DNA from: Prorocentrum cordatum
Lineage: Eukaryota; Sar; Dinophyceae; Prorocentrales; Prorocentraceae
Assembly: GCA_963575745.1 (NCBI GenBank)
Contig: CAUYUJ010006313.1
Location: forward strand, 185,068 to 249,067
Length of the DNA: 64,000 nucleotides
Direction of reading: 5' to 3'
Part shown: positions 43,288 to 53,420 of the stretch, one piece after another
How positions within the stretch are numbered: position 1 is the stretch's first letter
Layout: every line of letters begins with the position of its first letter
The notes under the pieces: model-generated
Seen by the model: the letters and a program-made list of their open reading frames with translations, nothing else
What the model was told of the DNA's origin: nothing
Databases searched by the model: none
Made by a program: the position numbers and the translations under genes

Positions 43288-44094
43288 CTATATCGCCGAT
43301 CTATCGGCGACGTATCGCAAATTCTTGCTCGGTGTTTCCCCCCCCCCCCCCCCTGAGGCGTTCCACCCCCCGGAACGTTCCCCTTCACTGTTGCGCGGTC
43401 ATCGATCGAGGTGCAAGTGACCTCCGATCACGTTAATAGGCGATAGAAGGTTCGGAGGAGCAAGAAATAGTGATAATGATAAGTCCAGAAAGAGGTGTTC
43501 GTGATTCCCTGTTGGCGTACGGATTTCGGAGACGAGGGCCGCGAGATACACTGGAGATTTTGGAGCGCATCCTGAGCCAATCGCATTATGACATCAGTTT
43601 CGTCCTAGAATTTGCCAGCTTGGCAGGCACGAGAGAATAGCTATCTATTGATAAAGCGAGAACCGCAGGGTTGCAGTGATGCTTCAAAAGCTTATGTCCC
43701 TAAACTGGGGCCCTGGGGCCTTTTGCAGGGTGTGGTGTCTCAGACGTACGCACGGAGATAACATTCGAGCGCTGGGTTTGGTGTTTGCGCAGGCTTCATG
43801 ATTGCATCATTCTTCCCGAGCGCATCGTTGAAGCCTTTCCAGACAATTCGAGGGGATCCCGTGACGTGTTGGAGGGACGGTGTCGGCGAGGAGTTCTAGC
43901 GGTCGAAGGGCTGTAAGTGCTTGCGCCATCGGAGGCGCCTGTTCCAGGGCGGCTGGTAAGTTTATGCGCCTGCAGTGGCAGGCGGGGGCGGGGGTAAAAG
44001 CTATACCGCTCTTCGCACGAGAACAGTTGGCCGCCAAGCGCAGGTCGCCCGCGGTGACACCCCCGAGGGCACGGTGGGGGAGCTCCAGCAGAAG
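43288..44094. other. no gene recognised
   Basis: Runs of C at about 43330-43350, then unique sequence of moderate GC. No conserved frame. Confidence 0.35.
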
Positions 44095-44290
44095 CACCTC
44101 TCGGAGGCGACGATGGGGGCGCAGAGCCAAGGGGCGGGCATTGCACGCATTCACCCGGAGGCCTCACCGAAGGCAGGGGCCATCGGCGCCCCTGGATCGA
44201 TGTATTGCCCTCCCCTCGGTGACGCGTCAGGGTGGCCCTTCGCTGGAGTGACTTCTGGTGCGGGCCCACATGGGCCCCGCCAGAAGTGAC
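44095..44290 (+). repeat. foldback, GGCGACGA family copy 2, and an adjacent hairpin
   Basis: 44095-44220 shares GGAGGCGACGATGGGGGCG and the inverted AATACAT block with the copy at 31430. Next to it, 44251-44287 is a hairpin: ACTTCTGG.GCGGGCCCA and its complement around CA. Confidence 0.5.
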
Positions 44291-44414
44291 CGTCGCGCTC
44301 GGATGGATCGCCTTTGGCCTCCCCTGCGGCCCCTGAACGCCGCGCACACCAGAGGTCACCCTTGCTGATGGGCCCGCGTTCCATTACCACTACCAGAAGT
44401 TAGAGGGGAAGGGA

Positions 44415-44545
44415 AGGAAGTGGAGAGAGGAGGAGGAAGAGAAGGATGTGGAGAGGAGGAGGAAAAGAAGGAGGGGGAGGAGGAGGAGGAGGAGGAGGAG
44501 GAGGAGGAGGAGGAGGAGGGGGAGGAGCAGAAGGAGGAGGACCCC
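44415..44545 (+). repeat. (GGA)n array
   Basis: GGA/GAG repeat of about 130 bp. Confidence 0.9.
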
Positions 44546-44646
44546 CTCCCCCCCTCTCCTGCTTCTGGCAGCGGCAGTGGAGCACAGGCCCACCACTTGC
44601 CCAGGGCCACCCCTTGCGTGTGGCCGACCACCTGCGCACTCGCCCC

Positions 44647-44740
44647 CTTAGATGATCTTAAAAACGCTGGGGACGTTTTTTTCCGTTTTGGAGATCGACG
44701 TTTTTTTCCGTTTTGAACAGCGTTTTTAAGAACAACTAAG
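44647..44740 (+). mobile_element. 94-bp CTTAG-ended element with 8-bp target duplication
   Basis: 23-bp terminal inverted repeats, CTTAGATGATCTTAAAAACG + CTG and the complement of CTTAGTTGTTCTTAAAAACG + CTG (two mismatches). Flanked by perfect 8-bp direct repeats CTCGCCCC (44639-44646 and 44741-44748). The interior holds GACGTTTTTTTCCGTTTTG twice. An 8-bp duplication is typical of hAT-superfamily transposition. The element at 57598 shares the CTTAG end, the duplication length and the CCGTTTTTTT interior. Confidence 0.85.
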
Positions 44741-44920
44741 CTCGCCCCCCTCGTCGCCACCGCACCTCCTGGCGCTGAACCTGCGGCGGGCCCCCGGCGC
44801 GATCGCCTTCGCGCCCCGGGCGTACTACCTGCCGTGCGGGGGCGGCGCGCGGGCGGGCTGCGACGAGGCGGCGGCCTTCCGGGCCGACTTCCGGCTGTCG
44901 CAGGCCCGGCCCCCGGGGGC
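44741..44920 (+). CDS. probable exon of a tubulin-tyrosine-ligase-like (TTLL) protein
   Basis: Frame 3 reads HLLALNLRRAPGAIAFAPRA followed by YYLPCGG and, 12 residues on, FRADFRLSQ. This fits the TTL-domain segment in which a K/RxxLxxNL helix is followed by FxPxSYxLPxExxxFxxxF. Codons are strongly GC3-biased, as in the other coding islands. TTLL enzymes ligate Tyr, Glu or Gly to tubulin tails in an ATP-dependent reaction. The left boundary is the end of the 94-bp element, whose last bases CTAAG could serve as splice acceptor. The right boundary lies before the CA repeat at about 44940. The match is by pattern only. Confidence 0.45.
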
Positions 44921-44927
44921 GCCCAGG

Positions 44928-45225
44928 AGGAACGAACAACACACACACACACACCCATACCCATAGGGAGGAGGAGGAGGAGGAGGAGGAGGAGGAGGAG
45001 GAGGAGGAGGAGGAGGAGGAGGAGGAGGGGGGGAGGACGAACAACACACACCCATACCCATAGTGAGGTCGTTGGGAGGAGGACTGGCTATGGGTGTGGG
45101 TGCGGGTGGTCGGGCCCCGGGGAACGCTCCCGTTCGAGCGGGGGCCCCCATCCGACAGCACGCACCCACAGCCCTCTTCGATCCCCCTCTGGGTGTGGGT
45201 GTGTGCTGTTAGTTCGTCACGGGAG
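44928..45225 (+). repeat. (GGA)n array inside a repeat of GAACAACACACACCCATACC motifs
   Basis: The motif GAACAACACACxCCCATACC + CATAG occurs directly at about 44935 and 45040 on either side of a GGA array (44968-45030), and in inverted form at about 45087 and 45188-45220. The whole forms a foldback with a microsatellite near its centre. Confidence 0.7.
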
Positions 45226-45900
45226 GGGGGTGATGACTGGAGGGGGGATCGCCTGGCGGGGCCCCGGCATCTCCCCAGATTTCGTGGCGCCTCTGCTCCT
45301 GTCAAGACGTCCGCACGCCCTCCCTGGGGCCGCGCACGTGCCGCCCGCCATGATCTGCGCCCCCCCCCTCCAGGACGCCCCCGACCAGCGCACGGGGCTC
45401 TAAGCTTGCATGGCTTTCGCCCAGGGACAAGAACAAGCCCAGACTCGCCCGCGCACAGGCAGTCACTTTTGGTCCGCGGCCGCTTGACCCAAGCAGCGTT
45501 CGAGCGACGGAGGGGCGCATCCGCAGCGAATTGTGGCACCAAGCAAAGCTCGGACAGCATGACCACGGAATTGTGTTCGCCACCGCCACCGCGCGCAGTT
45601 CGGTGGTTCTCCTTCTCGGTAGGCCCTCGAGCGTGAGACGTCCCTCGAGATACAAAACGCGATGTTCCGGGCGGAGACACGCACGCCTTATTACCTATTC
45701 TGTATGTATGCATGTATCTCCCGTCTTCGGCACGCTTGCCTTGATAGACGGCGGAGCATATCAGGTTTTCCTCCCGAGCCCGCTCGACGTCTGAGCCCTT
45801 TCGGCCCGAGCGGGCCAAGGCCCCGACAGGGACTTTCCGAAGCTTCGGCCCGCGGGGGCGCCGACCGGGCAAGACCCCGAGAAGGGCTCACGCCAGACGG
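45226..45900. other. intronic or intergenic, no gene recognised
   Basis: GC-rich. Open frames in opposite strands with no domain. If the TTLL model holds, this is intron. Confidence 0.3.
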
Positions 45901-45904
45901 ACTC

Positions 45905-46113
45905 GCAAGGGCTTGCTAAGAGCTCCTTGAGGGCCGCTTAAGAGCTCCGTAAGGGCTCTTCAATTCCTCAAGGGCTCCTTAAGGGCTCCTCAAGGGCTCC
46001 TTAGAGCTCCTCAAGGGCACCTCGGGGTGCATGGTCGAGAGTGGGGGCAACTGCCTGGGGGGTGCTGCAATCGCAGGAAACTGGGGCAACTGCCTGGGGG
46101 GTGCTGCAATCGT
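45905..46113 (+). repeat. AAGGGCTCCTTA-type minisatellite, then 37-bp tandem duplication
   Basis: 45905-46030: about ten 12-14-bp units of AAGGGCTCCT(T/C)A. 46037-46113: two copies of GGGGCAACTGCCTGGGGGGT followed by GCTGCAATCG(C/T)AGGAAAC. Confidence 0.7.
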
Positions 46114-46298
46114 AGGAAACAAATCTGCATGAGCATGAACTTTGGGAACTCGCGCGGATGTCTTACACCGTCGCTGGACCCCCCCACTGGCGCACGGAGC
46201 GCGCCAGGGGCGGCGCCAGAGGTGCCGCCAGGGGACCCAGCGCCGATGCAAGAGATCCGCGCGCACTTCCGAAGCTTTCTGCTGATCCAGTTGTTCTT
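46114..46298 (+). mobile_element. GC-rich foldback element, copy D
   Basis: Left end AGGAAACAAATCTGCATGAG, right end CAGTTGTTCTTTC. Arms ACTCGCGCGGATGTCT and ATCCGCGCGCACTTCC around a core with CTGGCGCACGGAGCGCGCCA. Confidence 0.7.
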
Positions 46299-46456
46299 TC
46301 AGCCGAGCGCTGAAATAAGGAACAGTCTGGGTTCGGGAGGGGGCTCGATGTTCCCTGGGTCCTGTCATGGCTGTGTCTCTGGCGCTTCTCGTCCGCGCAG
46401 GCGGCCTGGGGGCCAAAAAGCGGTTTCGTTCCTTGGCCCGCGTTCCTCATTTCAGC

Positions 46457-46676
46457 AGCCCGACCGTGTGCCAAGAAGGCGGCGGCCGTCGTGAAGCTCG
46501 CCGCCCTGGGGGGCGGGGGCTGCGCGGAGGGCCCCGTGGTCACCGCGGCCTGCTCGGCCTGCAGGAAGTTCCTGGGCCTCGCCGACGGGTGCGGGGTGGG
46601 CGTGGGTGCGGCGGCCGGCGAGGACGAGGACCGTTCTGGAGCAGCCGAGAAAAACAAACACCTAGGTTCTTGACGC
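46457..46676 (+). CDS. candidate exon, possibly of the same TTLL-like gene
   Basis: Preceded by CGTTCCTCATTTCAG, a good acceptor. The frame reads CAKKAAAVVKLAALGGGGCA then VVTAACSACRKFLGLADG, with GC3-biased codons, ending at TGA 46674-46676 or, more likely, at an earlier donor. Its position between the two better TTLL exons and its helical Ala/Cys-rich character fit the variable middle of a TTL domain, but no residue proves it. Confidence 0.3.
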
Positions 46677-46839
46677 TCCGCGCATGCCCCACCTGCAGAT
46701 TGCACGCCCGCTGGCCCCCCAGACGCCCTGGGTTGCCGCCGCTCGCCGCCTGATCCGCGGCTCCGCGCGCGCCCGCAATTTAGTCGCGGCCGCAGCCCGA
46801 CCGTGACCGCTCGCCGTCGGCGCCTCCGCCTGCGGCTGT

Positions 46840-46882
46840 TATTTTTAAAATAATAATAATAATAGTAATAATAAAAAAAAAA
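46840..46882 (+). repeat. (AAT)n / A-rich tract
   Basis: AATAATAATAATAGTAATAA followed by an A-run. Confidence 0.9.
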
Positions 46883-46944
46883 CCCACCTGGCCCTGTGCC
46901 CCAGCCGAGTCCGTCCCGCTCCCTGGATCTGTCCTTGGAGCCGC

Positions 46945-47365
46945 CAATCAAAAATCCCCCACCAGATTAGGCTGGCCCGTGCCCTGGACCCCCTCTCGGC
47001 GACTGCTGCACGCGTCTGCCCGCGACCAAAAAAGTATCCCCCACCAGCGCGCGTTGCTAATTTGACAGGCCCGTGGCCCCTACCTCTCAGTTCGGCGACT
47101 ACGAATCCGCGTCCGCCCGCGACCAACAAAAAAATATCCCCACCAGCTTTTTCCCGCGCTTCCTTTGCCGAGTTTGTCTCTGCGTAGCCCGCTTTGACCT
47201 GACTCGCCGCCGGCGCACTCGCCCGTGGCCGCTGACCGAAAAGTATCCCCGCCAGCCTTTTTTTCCTTCGCAGGTGGCATAGCGCATAGCCTGCCCCTGA
47301 TTGCCCGGCGTCCGACTCGCTTCGTGCGCCTGCGAACCCAACAAGTATCCCCACCAGCCCATCCA
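46945..47365 (+). repeat. ~100-bp degenerate tandem repeat with TATCCCCACCAGC
   Basis: AA(A)GTATCCCC(A/C)CCAGC recurs near 46949, 47030, 47131, 47241 and 47342, spacing about 80-110 bp. Each unit also carries CGACTxC...CGCGACCAA or a variant. Translation on the minus strand gives repeated GWWGYF-like peptides, a consequence of the repeat. Confidence 0.6.
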
Positions 47366-47439
47366 GAAAAGATGCCCAAAAGAGCTGACGGGGGGAGAGA
47401 GGAAGAGACACACATAGTCAAACAGCCTAGAGGCTGGCC

Positions 47440-47742
47440 TGGACGGCGTGTTGGGGCCATCTCCGGGCCCGCGTGGCTTCTCGGCGGTCTCCAGGGGAGG
47501 CTCCGTGGCTATCTCGAGCCGTCTTGGAGCGATCTTGGGGTCTCTTGGAGCATCTTGGGAACCATCTTGGGCCAGCTTAGGCTATCTTGAGCCATCCTGG
47601 AGGCCATCTTGGGCTCTCTGAGGCCACTCGGGGGCCTCTTGGGGGCCTCTCGGGGGCCTCTTGGAGCCCTCTTGGGGCATCTTGGGCCGCTCGTGGGACC
47701 TTCTTGGGGGCCTCTTGGGAGCCCTGGAGGGCCTCTTGGGCC
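47440..47742 (+). repeat. GGCCTCTTGGGG 12-bp minisatellite
   Basis: About 25 units (GGCCTCTCGGGG, GGCCATCTTGGG, GAGCCGTCTTGG). It runs directly into the half foldback at 47743. Confidence 0.75.
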
Positions 47743-47839
47743 ATGGCGCGCCCCGCGCGCCAGGGAGGGGGTCCAGCGCCGATCCAAGAAATGCGCGCGG
47801 ACCGTCAAAATTTCATGTTTGTCTCATTGGATGTTCCCC
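47743..47839 (+). mobile_element. GC-rich foldback element, copy E (right half only)
   Basis: Core GGCGCGCCCCGCGCGCCAGG, then GGGGTCCAGCGCCGATCCAA, GCGCGGACCGT and the terminal ATGTTCCCC. The left arm is missing and replaced by the 12-bp minisatellite. Confidence 0.7.
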
Positions 47840-48385
47840 GATGATCGGCTGCTCTGGTTAAGAAGGTGCACGTCGGTCGATCGAGTAGGATGCATGTCCA
47901 GACGTTCAGGGCCCGAAAGCTTTTCAAGCGTCTTCTGCTCAGGGATCGCAGGACTTGTTTTTTGTTTTCAGGGCGCGGCCCGAGCCTATTTCGTATGGTC
48001 ACACTTCTGTGTTTTCGAGCTACGATGGGGCTACGCCAAGATGTCCACCTCCTGAGTGCTCTTGGTTGTCTTTTCCCCCACTTCTTTTGCACCTCAATCT
48101 TTTTGCCCGCGTCGTTCCCCTGGCAGCTTGTCTGTAAGGAGACCCCGGCCACCAGAAACCGGTCCGCATCATAGTTCCATGGCGCGTATGTTCGTAAAGT
48201 TGTGCAGGGCCTCCTGCAGCAAGGGCCTCACTCTGGATGGTCTGGGCAGTGTGGCGAAGGACGCTCGTGGCCAGAGCGCCCCGCACATGTTGTCCCAGGA
48301 ATCCAGAGTCTCGAGGATTTGGTTCAGCTTCGCGTTTCACTCCTGGGTCTGACTGACCCCACTGGCCACAGAGGGAGCTGTCCAC
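47840..48385. other. no gene recognised
   Basis: Mixed sequence of moderate GC upstream of the retroelement debris. Frames on both strands lack domains. Confidence 0.3.
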
Positions 48386-51000
48386 AACATGTCTGGCCCA
48401 AGCGGAAAACATTTGGTCCCTCCCCCTGCTGCCACAGTTGGTCGCGGAGCGGGTCCTCGCTCGCCTGCCCACGTGCGGGAGCCGCCCCTGCTGGGAAGGT
48501 CGGCGGCTCCGCGCTCGAGCGGTCGCGGGCAGGGTTCGCTCCCGGCGCCTCTCGGCGTGGGATCCACGGCAGGTGATTACCGCGGAAAGGGGACACCAAG
48601 TGAGTCTTCCGAGGGCGCCAGCCTGGCCGCGATGGCCGCGTCGGGGGCCGCGGCCGCCGCGGTTCCCGCCCCAGGAGGCGAGGGGGCAGCGGCATCGGCT
48701 GCAGACGCCCCCACGGCCGACGCGGTGGGGCCCGCGGCGGCGGCAGCGGGCGGCGCCGACGGCCAGGCCATCTCGGAGGAGCTGCGGCGGACGGTCACCA
48801 GCATAGTGCGTGAGACTGTGAGGACTTCTCCGCCGACCGCCCACTATGGCCAAGACAATCATAAAAGTAAAGGAAAAGGGAAGGACTACGGCGACAAGCC
48901 GGGCCGCGACCCCTGGGCCGACTCAGACCCGTAGGGTGGCGGCGGACACGGACGTGGCAACAGGTGTGAAGACGACGGACGAGGCTGGTGGACGACCGGC
49001 AGCAGTGCAGGAGCAGCAGGCGAACCCCACCCGGGATGGTGCTGGGCCTGTGATCGCGGCTGGCAGGCAGCAGGAGACGGCGGTGGCTGGGGGAGGCGTG
49101 GCGGCGGCGGCGACGCCGAGTGCTGGTGGCAGGCCTCATGGTCGACGGGATGCGACTCCCGCCGAGCAGGCCGCGGGCATTTCTCAGACCCGCCAGTCTG
49201 GCCTGGGCGGAGCCACGACAACCAGTGGCACCGCGCCCAAGGCAGGTGGGAATGCTAACACAGATGTGCCCGTGTGGCGGCGCCGCGAGCAGTTTCTACG
49301 GCTGTTCGACTGGGCGATGCAGGCTCGATTCGGCGACGCTCCAGAGCATCAGTTGACATCGAGTTCATGGATCGAGATCCTATTCGCCATGACGCCATGA
49401 TGGATTTGATGATGGGAGAGCGCGAGGGCGACAAGCTCCGTTGAGCCGCTCGCGAAGCTCTGTTCGAGGCAGCTCGTGACAATCAAGACACGCTCGCGCA
49501 GTACGTGAGCCGTAGAGAAGCTCCACCCCTCGAGGCAGAAGGACACGACCTTCGGATGCCCCCCAAGCTCAAGAGCCATTTCCTCGAAGAGGGCGCTGAC
49601 GTGACGCCCCGGGGGGCGCAGAACCTCCCGGCGCTCACCATGGGCCAACTAGACTACCACAACTTGTCGCGGGCCCTCCGCCAGATGGACTCGCCCAGTT
49701 CGGAGCGCCTCCTGCCCGGGCGCGGAGGTGATGGCGGACGGGGCCGGGGCATCGGACTCTGAGAACCCAGGGGCGTCGTATCCTGAGCTATGCAGGCGTC
49801 AGTTTTCGGCCTCCTCTCTTCAAAGTCGGTTCGAGGGCGGGTCGCCGGGCCGCGAGGGCGGCGACGACGCGAGCTTCACGGACGACGACGCAGAAGAGCT
49901 CGACCCCGACGACGTCGCAGCACTGCTGGCCGAGATCGACGACATGGACCTGTCCAGGGACCAGGTGGGCGACGCGCTGGCGGAGCTGTCCAACAATGGG
50001 TCCTGGATGCAGAACAAGGACCTCGAGGGGGCGGCGAAGAAGGGCCGCGAGCTTCGGCACCAAGCCCCGCTCTGACAAGCCGCACCCTCCGCCCGCAAGG
50101 GCGAAAGACGGCGGAGGCCGAGGCGGCAGTGGCCGCGGCCGAGGTCGCGGGAGGGGCGGGGGGCGCACCTCTCCAGGGAGCAGCCCATGAAGGTGGCCCG
50201 GCGTTGGGCGCGCAACGAAAAGTGGCACTGGAGCCGCCGAGGATGTCCCAACAAGGAGCGCGCTGGCACCGGCGCGAAGGGTGATCGCAAGCTCTCCGGC
50301 CACGCGTTCGACGGCCGGGTTGGAGGCGACCAGTCATCAGGGGTCGGGGCCTCCTGGAGGCCTGGAAGGACGTCGAGGATGAGATGGCGAACGGCTCGGT
50401 CTACCTCACGGCGCCTGCCGCGCAGGGGCTGGCAGACTCGGGGGCGGGGGAGCGACTTGGTCGGGGTGGGGGCGCTGAACAGCGGGTCCGAGGCATTGGA
50501 GACCCACGGGCTCAGGCACGCGGTGGCCCTAGAGCCCCGCCGCTTTCATCGGGTGGCCCGCGAAGTCGGGGGGCCCGCCAGGCGATCGGGTCAGTTCTGC
50601 GTCTGCAGTGTCTGGGCAGGGCGCGCGGCATCGTCGACGCGACCGCGCTCGCAGACCCCGCCCCGCGCATCCTCGTCGTCGACCTCCTCGACGACCCGGC
50701 ATATCATAGAGTCGAGGGCCCTGGGCAAGTTGATTGCATCGGCGAGGCTGGGATCAGGTCACCACCTGGCCGACGTCGTGAGGACCTTGAGGGATCCAGC
50801 GCGCGCGCCTCCGTCGGCGCTCAGGCGACGCCCTTTCTCGGGCCTTTCGTTTCTTTCGTTCGACGGTGGGGTGCCCCCGAAGATGCCCGGCGACGGCGCG
50901 ATCGCTCCGCGCGCGGTCTCCTTTTTTCTCCCTTTCTTCAAGGACACAATTGTCATCGTCGGGGCGTCCGGTCGGGACTGCGAGTCGGCCGGGGCGAGAT
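48386..51000 (+). pseudogene. decayed Ty1/copia-like retroelement, Gag and protease regions
   Basis: Pieces of one polyprotein occur in order on the + strand but in different frames. 48570-48934: Ala-rich stretch, ISEELRRTVTSIVRETVR, then a KSKGKGKDYGD/DPWADSDP linker. 49385-49700: PPKLKSHFLEEGADVTPRGA then QNLPALTMGQLDYHNLSRAL, close to the Gag segment LPxELKxFMLEExAxLSxQGxQNLRxLT of dinoflagellate copia-like elements, as I recall them; a TGA (49442) interrupts it. 49730-50075: an acidic block, DDVAALLAEIDDMDLSRDQV. 50187-50260: HWSRRGCPNKER, a zinc knuckle that lost most cysteines. 50410-50800: GLADSGAG with LVGVGALN one frame away, an aspartic-protease-like DSGA motif, then RARGIVDATALADPAPRILV and, shifted, GSGHHLAD. 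The long terminal repeats, integrase and reverse transcriptase are not visible. Confidence 0.55.
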
Positions 51001-52190
51001 TGCTCGAGACGCGGATTCTCGCGCCGACCGTCGGCGGCCGTTTGCGGCGACGACGCACTTCCTTTTTCTCCTCGCCCCCATCACCGCACAGCCGCGGGCT
51101 CAGCGAGCCCGCTCGAGTAGGCCCGCGCGGGCTTCGGGGCCCCGCGGACGCGCCGTGACCTTCGCCCAGGGCCCAGGACCTCGCGGAGGCGAGAGAAGCC
51201 AGGGCCCCCGCGCCAACGCGAGCAGTGGTCCATTGAGATTCACACCCCAGGGCTCACTGCGAAAAGCGGTCGACCGATTCAATCCTCAATTCTCGAGGGG
51301 GCCCTATTCAAGCCAGCGATGTGCCCAGGGGCGCGGGCTTTCGTTCGCGCGTGGATGGGAGCTGCCCAGGCGATGGCCAGCGGCAAAGGCAACGCGCCCG
51401 CCGCGAAGCAGGCCGAGGAGGAGTTCCTTCACCGACGTCCGTGGGGAGCGCCGTCGGCCCCGGAGTCGGAGGCCGCGTCGGCGATGAGCTCGGACAACCT
51501 CGTTGCTTAGGCGAAGAGACAGGCCAGACGGTGCCTCTGGACCAACGCCAGGGGGGCGGCAGGTGCGGGGCCGGCGAGTTCGGCGCCCAGCGCGGCGGGC
51601 GGCGCCTTAGCGGCGCCGGCGATGTGGGCGGCGGCCGCGCCCGCGATGGAGTGACTGGGGCAACCTCCTCCACCGCTCGGGCCACCCCGCAGCGCCTCCC
51701 CCCGATCCGACGGCGCAGGCTGGGGCGGCGGCGGCTCCGGGAGGCGCGGCGGGGCCGGGGTTATCTGGCCGCCCCGATGGAGCTTCCTCCGGAGCCAGCT
51801 CCGGAATGCGACCGCCCGCCCGAGGCGGATGGTCGATGCGGCAACCATGATGGCAGCGAATCGCGCTGCGCGCAGCGCGGGCGGTCAGCGTCTCGCGCCA
51901 GTGCTTCGCGGTGGGTCTGGCCCAGACGGTCAGCCTCGGCACTCGGCTGCCAGGGCAGCCCAGGCCGTCGCCAGATCAGCACAGAGAGAGAGTTGGACAT
52001 CTTGACCAGCAGCAATCCCGCCTAGGCGCGTGGGGTGGCCCTCGCCACAGCGAACAGCCTTAGCGCGCTTCTGCAGAGTCTGCGCTGGCAGTTGGAAGCC
52101 CAACGGCGAGAAAGCGAGTATTTGTCAAACGCTGATGGGACGTATGATCTTGACCTTTTCGGTTAGGACCTATAGGAGCCGAGTTGAACA
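51001..52190. other. GC-rich open region, unassigned
   Basis: Frame 51321-52025 (+) is open for 234 codons but Gly/Arg-rich. The alternative frame (MGAAQAMASGKGNAPAAKQA) looks more protein-like and stops at 51510. It may be further retroelement debris. No domain recognised. Confidence 0.25.
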
Positions 52191-52194
52191 ATGT

Positions 52195-52350
52195 TGGTGG
52201 CCTCTTTGGCAGTGTTGAAACCTTTTTCGAGCGTCTTGGCGCCGACTTGGGCCGTTTATGAGGTATCCTGGGCCATCTTGGCGGCCTTGGTGGCTTGTCT
52301 TGGCCGTATTGGAAGCCATCTTGGGCATCCTGGAGGCCCTGGAAGGCGCC
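52195..52350 (+). repeat. GGCCxTCTTGG-type 12-bp minisatellite
   Basis: Degenerate units (GGCCATCTTGGC, GGCCTTGGTGGC, AGCCATCTTGGG), the same family as 47440-47742. Confidence 0.6.
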
Positions 52351-52437
52351 GTAGAGGCATCTGGACGCCCGGGCTGCGTGAGCAGAGGGGGGGTCCTTCA
52401 AAGAATACAGAAGCCCTGCCAGACAGCCTTTGGCACT

Positions 52438-52830
52438 CTACCACGCCTTACGCGGCGGATATGGTTTCATTCTGACAACATGATCTGTCCAATGTCGAGG
52501 GTTGTCTCGGTCAGTTTTGGTGGTTCCCGCATAGTTTTCCATTTTGGGTGGCCCGTCGGGCACCACGGGGCTAGGCTGCTGGTCAAGCTCTGACAGAATA
52601 GTTGTTTGTGCCAAAGAGTTTCTAATGGCCTCTAGAATTGGACGCGTGTTCTTCCCAGCGTTTTGAGCCACTGCCCAAAACCGCTCAACTAATGCCGTCG
52701 GTTGGCCTTGCCATGGCCTGTTGTTACACAGTCCTCCCTGGTAAGCAAGCCGATGTCTTCACATATCCGGGATAATTGCATCGAGTAAGAACTTCGAGGA
52801 TCAGGGGGAAACCATTGTCCAATTGAAGAT
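52438..52830 (-). pseudogene. integrase/transposase core relic
   Basis: On the minus strand, pieces in neighbouring frames read ADVLKQEIF, QLDNGFPLILEVL and then GLCNNRPWQGQPTALVERFW, followed by AVAQNAGKNTRPILEAIRNS. This fits an rve-type core in which the second Asp lies in LDNGxxF and the catalytic Glu in VERF, about 45 residues apart. Composition is less GC-rich than the surroundings. At least two frame changes and a stop separate the pieces. The host element could be a retroelement or an integrase-bearing DNA transposon. The tail TTILSELDQQPSPVVPDGPP continues to a stop at 52438. Confidence 0.4.
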
Positions 52831-53265
52831 TTCCTGCTTAAGGACATCTGCGAAGCAGTTCAACGAGTCGATTTTGAGCTGTTCGGCAGCTCGCGAACGG
52901 CAGGCGGACCACAAGACGAGCCCGATGGGCAGCGCTCTGAGCTCACTGCGTCGCCGATGATTCAAGCGGTTCGGACCTGCGAGTCGCGATGTTGCAGTGC
53001 AGTGGTCAATATAGCGGTCGGACTCGATGATCCAGTGCAGCGGTCGGTGTTTTTTTCCGGTCCATGTTTTGTTTGTGCTTGGTCGGTCCCGAAGCGTGAG
53101 CAGCTCGGGGGCTGCCGGCTCGAGGCGGCCGCCGATTCACCGAGGCATTGCCCCTCGTGGCGCTCGGAGGCCAAGGAGGCGCTCGCGAGTGCGAATGCAT
53201 CCATCCACCACAGATGATGGGCACACGTTCCACCACCACTATCATAACTATGTGGGACGGGGGAG
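52831..53265. other. no gene recognised
   Basis: Unique-looking sequence between the integrase relic and the CTC array. Contains CAGTG.TCGGT-type repeats near 52996-53050 (TGCAGTGGTCAATATAGCGG and a variant). Confidence 0.3.
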
Positions 53266-53267
53266 AA

Positions 53268-53420
53268 GTCCTCCTCTTCCTCCCCCTCCTCCTCCCCCTC
53301 CTCCTCCTCCTCCTCCTCCTCCTCCTTCTCTTCCTCCCCCCCTCCTCCTCCTCCTCCTCCTCCTCCTCCTCCTCCTCCTCCTCCTCCTCCTCCTCCTCCT
53401 CCTCCTCCTCCTCCTCCCTG
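53268..53420 (+). repeat. (CTC)n array
   Basis: About 150 bp of nearly pure CTC/TCC. Confidence 0.95.

Noticed and set aside
45905-46030. TTAAGGGCTCC repeats as telomere-like sequence
   Set aside because: The unit is 12-14 bp and lacks the TTTAGGG register; it is an ordinary minisatellite.
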